Of a stretch of 64,000 nucleotides of DNA, positions 61,345-64,000 are shown one piece after another. Every line of letters begins with the position of its first letter. Position 1 is the first letter of the stretch. The notes beneath the pieces were generated by a model, which worked only from the letters and a program-made list of their open reading frames with translations, did no database searches and was not told the origin of the DNA. Origin of the DNA: Microvirga thermotolerans (lineage in GTDB: Bacteria; Pseudomonadota; Alphaproteobacteria; Rhizobiales; Beijerinckiaceae); the NCBI RefSeq assembly GCF_009363855.1, contig NZ_CP045423.1, forward strand, positions 3,440,001 through 3,504,000, read 5' to 3'. The position numbers and the translations under genes were made by a program.

Positions 61345-63714
61345 ATGCAATCCATCGGCCAGCGCATTGCCAGCGAGCTCAATGTTCAGGAGTGGCAGGT
61401 CAATGCCGCCATCGCGCTCCTGGACGGCGGAGCGACCGTTCCCTTCATCGCCCGATACCGGAAGGAGGCGACGGGGACGCTGGACGACGCTCAGTTGCGC
61501 ACGCTCGAGGAGCGACTGCGCTACCTGAGAGAGCTGGAGGAGCGCCGCAGGACCATCCTCGAAAGCATTCGTGAACAAGGGAAGCTCACCGAGGAACTCG
61601 CAGCGCAGATCAACGGCGCCGATACGAAGGCGCGCCTCGAGGACCTTTACCTTCCCTTCAAGCCGAAGCGCCGCACCAAGGCTCAGATTGCAAAGGAAGC
61701 CGGGCTCGAACCTCTCGCCGACCGACTGCTCGCCCACCCGGAGAACGACCCGAAGGAGGCAGCGGCCGCCTTCGTGGATCCTGCGAAGGAAGTTGCCAGC
61801 CCGGAGGCTGCGCTGGAGGGCGCGCGCGCCATCCTCGTGGAGCGATTCTCCGAGAATGCCGAACTCCTGGGCGCACTGCGCGAGATCTACTGGCAGCGAG
61901 GACGGCTGACCTCGAAGGTGCGGGAGGGCAAGGAGAAGGACGGAGCGAAGTTTGCGGACTACTTCGACTTCGCGGAGCCGCTGACGAAGCTGCCCTCGCA
62001 CCGGATCCTTGCCCTGTTCCGCGGCGAGAAGGAGGAAATCCTCGACCTGCGCATGGAGGAGGACAAGGATGCCGGACAGCCCGGTTACGTCAGCTCCTAT
62101 GAGGGACGGACGGCTCTGGCCTTCGGCATCGCGGACAAGGGACGTCCCGGAGACCGCTGGCTTCTCGAGACCGTGCGCTGGGCGTGGCGGACGAAGCTGC
62201 GCTTTTCCATCGAACTCGACATGAAGATGCGCCTCTGGCAGACGGCCGAGGATGAGGCGGTCAAGGTGTTCGCCGGGAACCTGCGCGATCTGCTTCTTGC
62301 CGCTCCCGCCGGTGCGCGCCCGACGCTCGGCCTCGACCCGGGGTACCGCACGGGCGTGAAGGTGGCTGTTGTGGATGCAACCGGTAAGGTGGTCGCCACC
62401 GACACCATCTATCCGCACGAACCGAAGCGGCAATGGGACGAGTCCATCGCGACGCTCGCCCGCCTCTGCCGGGCCCACAAGGTCGAGCTCGTCGCCATCG
62501 GGAACGGCACCGCCTCCCGAGAGACCGACAAGCTCGCGGGAGAGCTCGTGGCCAGGCACCCGGACCTGAAGCTGACGAAGATCATGGTCTCCGAAGCGGG
62601 CGCTTCGGTCTATTCGGCTTCGGCCTATGCCAGCCAGGAATTGCCAGACCTCGACGTGTCCCTGCGCGGGGCCGTATCCATCGCCCGGCGCCTGCAGGAC
62701 CCCTTGGCGGAACTCGTCAAGATCGACCCGAAATCCATCGGCGTCGGCCAATATCAGCACGATCTGGCGGAGCACAAACTGTCGCGCTCCCTCGATGCCG
62801 TCGTGGAGGACTGCGTGAATGCGGTGGGCGTCGATCTCAACACCGCATCGGCCCCGCTCCTGGCCCGTGTCTCCGGCCTCGGTGAATGGGTCGCGCAGAA
62901 CATCGTGGCGCACCGCAACGCGAATGGCCCGTTCCGTACGCGGAAAGACCTCAATCACGTGATGGGCCTCGGGCCGAAGACCTTCGAGCAGGCCGCGGGC
63001 TTCCTGCGCATCCCCAATGGGGACGATCCTCTCGACGCATCGGGCGTGCATCCCGAAGCTTATCCCGTCGTGCGGCGTATCATCGAGGCAACGAAGAGCG
63101 ACATCAAGGTCCTGATCGGCAATGCGGCGGTCCTGAGGGCGCTCAAGCCGAGCGACTTCACCGACGAGAAATTCGGCATTCCCACCGTGAAGGACATTCT
63201 CAGCGAACTGGAGAAGCCAGGGCGCGACCCTCGCCCCGAATTCAAGACGGCGACATTCCTCGAGGGCGTGGAGACGATCGGCGATCTGAAGCCTGGCATG
63301 GTGCTCGAAGGCGTCGTGACGAACGTCGCCGCTTTCGGCGCTTTTGTCGATATCGGCGTCCATCAGGACGGCCTCGTCCACATTTCGGCGCTGTCCGATA
63401 GCTTCGTGAAGGACCCTCGAAGCGTGGTGAAGCCGGGCGATATCGTCCGCGTCAAGGTGCTCGAAGTGGACCAGGCACGCAAGCGCATTTCCCTCACGAT
63501 GCGCATGAGCGACCCGGCCGGAAAGGGGCCGGGCGTGCGGGGGCAGGATACGGCCCCCACGAGCAAGGGCCGTCCGCCTCACGGTGCCGGCAAGCGCGTC
63601 GGCGGCCAGGACGCGGGCGCCTCGGCCGGAGGCGCGATGGCCGAAGCCCTCCGCCGGGCAGGATTGGCCGGGGCATCTTCAGGGCGAGGCAAGGGCGGGA
63701 ACGTTGGTCGTTAA
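61345..63714 (+). CDS. tex: RNA-binding transcription accessory protein Tex
   Basis: The 789-residue protein has the Tex order of domains: N-terminal helical region ([20 protein letters not shown] and [15 protein letters not shown]), YqgF-like nuclease fold ([20 protein letters not shown]), helix-hairpin-helix repeats, and an S1 RNA-binding domain ([20 protein letters not shown]) near residues 645-715. A Gly/Lys/Arg-rich tail of about 65 residues follows. GGAGG lies before the ATG. Confidence 0.96.
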   Translation: MQSIGQRIASELNVQEWQVNAAIALLDGGATVPFIARYRKEATGTLDDAQLRTLEERLRYLRELEERRRTILESIREQGKLTEELAAQINGADTKARLEDLYLPFKPKRRTKAQIAKEAGLEPLADRLLAHPENDPKEAAAAFVDPAKEVASPEAALEGARAILVERFSENAELLGALREIYWQRGRLTSKVREGKEKDGAKFADYFDFAEPLTKLPSHRILALFRGEKEEILDLRMEEDKDAGQPGYVSSYEGRTALAFGIADKGRPGDRWLLETVRWAWRTKLRFSIELDMKMRLWQTAEDEAVKVFAGNLRDLLLAAPAGARPTLGLDPGYRTGVKVAVVDATGKVVATDTIYPHEPKRQWDESIATLARLCRAHKVELVAIGNGTASRETDKLAGELVARHPDLKLTKIMVSEAGASVYSASAYASQELPDLDVSLRGAVSIARRLQDPLAELVKIDPKSIGVGQYQHDLAEHKLSRSLDAVVEDCVNAVGVDLNTASAPLLARVSGLGEWVAQNIVAHRNANGPFRTRKDLNHVMGLGPKTFEQAAGFLRIPNGDDPLDASGVHPEAYPVVRRIIEATKSDIKVLIGNAAVLRALKPSDFTDEKFGIPTVKDILSELEKPGRDPRPEFKTATFLEGVETIGDLKPGMVLEGVVTNVAAFGAFVDIGVHQDGLVHISALSDSFVKDPRSVVKPGDIVRVKVLEVDQARKRISLTMRMSDPAGKGPGVRGQDTAPTSKGRPPHGAGKRVGGQDAGASAGGAMAEALRRAGLAGASSGRGKGGNVGR

Positions 63715-63746
63715 GCGCTTTCCCGTGGAGGATCGAGGATGAGGTG

Positions 63747-64000
63747 CTAGCTCCACGCCGAGAGCACGGTCTCGCTGTCGACCGTCTCGATCTGCTGACT
63801 GAAGCGCTTGCTGTAGAGCGAGAGAAGGCTGTCGTGGCCTTCGTCGGACGAGCTGCACAAACCGTCTGCGACGATGACCACGCGATATCCGTGGTCGACT
63901 GCGCCGAGCACGGTCGCCAGGACGCACACGTCGGTCTCCGACCCGGTGACGACCAGGGCATCGGCCTGCCGCTCCTTGAGGAGATCGGCGAGCCTGTGCC
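63747..64000 (-). CDS. Isochorismatase-fold cysteine hydrolase (partial, N-terminus beyond right edge)
   Basis: The 84 visible C-terminal residues include the nucleophile region ALVVTGSETDVCVLATVLGA, whose Cys is the catalytic residue of the isochorismatase family, and the following VVIVADGLCSS. The substrate cannot be inferred from this part. It is convergent with tex. Confidence 0.85.
   Translation of the reverse strand, partial: HRLADLLKERQADALVVTGSETDVCVLATVLGAVDHGYRVVIVADGLCSSSDEGHDSLLSLYSKRFSQQIETVDSETVLSAWS

Noticed and set aside
61342-63582. A 746-codon minus-strand open frame opposite tex
   Set aside because: The sequence is His/Arg/Asp-rich without known motifs, and tex is securely identified on the plus strand; high GC3 explains the long mirror frame.
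1-64000. Search for CRISPR arrays, tRNA/rRNA genes, insertion sequences and attachment sites
   Set aside because: No short regularly spaced repeats, cloverleaf-like segments, transposase or integrase genes were recognised by eye.

Overview
The window reads as chromosome of a motile alphaproteobacterium of the order Hyphomicrobiales (Rhizobiales). The support is a set of lineage-typical motility genes: ftcR, motC, motE, a DUF1217 gene next to flgF, and simple Hyphomicrobiales-type flagellins. A Methylobacteriaceae/Microvirga-like host is a guess from general character, not shown. No tRNA, rRNA, insertion sequence, prophage or CRISPR array was seen.

Layout. 1-11.1 kb: flgK (cut by the left edge), flgE, fliI, flgF and a DUF1217 gene on the minus strand, divergent from motA, fliM, a small membrane protein, fliN, fliG, flhB and a 155-residue unknown on the plus strand. 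11.3-18.7 kb: chemotaxis operon (minus) mcp-cheA-cheW-cheY2-cheZ2-cheY1-cheZ1; the cheY-cheZ unit is tandemly duplicated and the two cheY copies are identical. 19.3-20.8 kb: ftcR and an Inh-domain lipoprotein (plus). 21-27.5 kb: fliF-fliH-motB-motC-fliK-lytic transglycosylase (minus). 27.6-30.3 kb: two almost identical flagellins. 30.5-36.8 kb: operon flgB-flgC-fliE-flgG-flgA-flgI-motE-flgH-fliL-fliP (minus). 37-39.4 kb: cheY3-cheB-cheR (minus). Here the motility block ends.

40-49.2 kb: a dipeptide/oligopeptide ABC importer (binding protein, two permeases, two ATPases) and an ArgE-type deacetylase on the minus strand, divergent from RidA, a threonine/serine dehydratase-like enzyme and a LOG-family protein; this looks like peptide uptake and amino-acid breakdown. 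49.3-64 kb: mainly stress and housekeeping genes: a universal stress protein, a small cytochrome c, a beta-CASP metallo-beta-lactamase nuclease, an SDR and DapA-like pair with a clear terminator, AhpC-AhpD, a large MscS channel, an Hsp70-like ATPase, Tex, and the end of an isochorismatase-fold hydrolase at the right edge.

How it works together. The motility genes encode rod, hook, rings, MS-ring, C-ring, part of the export apparatus, the stator with its MotC/MotE accessories, filament and signalling proteins. FlgD, FlgL, FliQ, FliR, FlhA, FlaF and FlbT are not present here and may lie beyond the left edge. The main new observation is a 15-bp element (consensus about AAGCYTCGSGCAAGC) found in the correct orientation upstream of seven flagellar transcription units and not seen upstream of the chemotaxis units; FtcR, encoded here, is the obvious candidate to bind it. 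Both flagellins also share a rigid leader module. CheA carries a receiver domain with Glu at the phosphoacceptor position, and both CheZ proteins end in a FliM-like EIDALF tail that FliM itself lacks.
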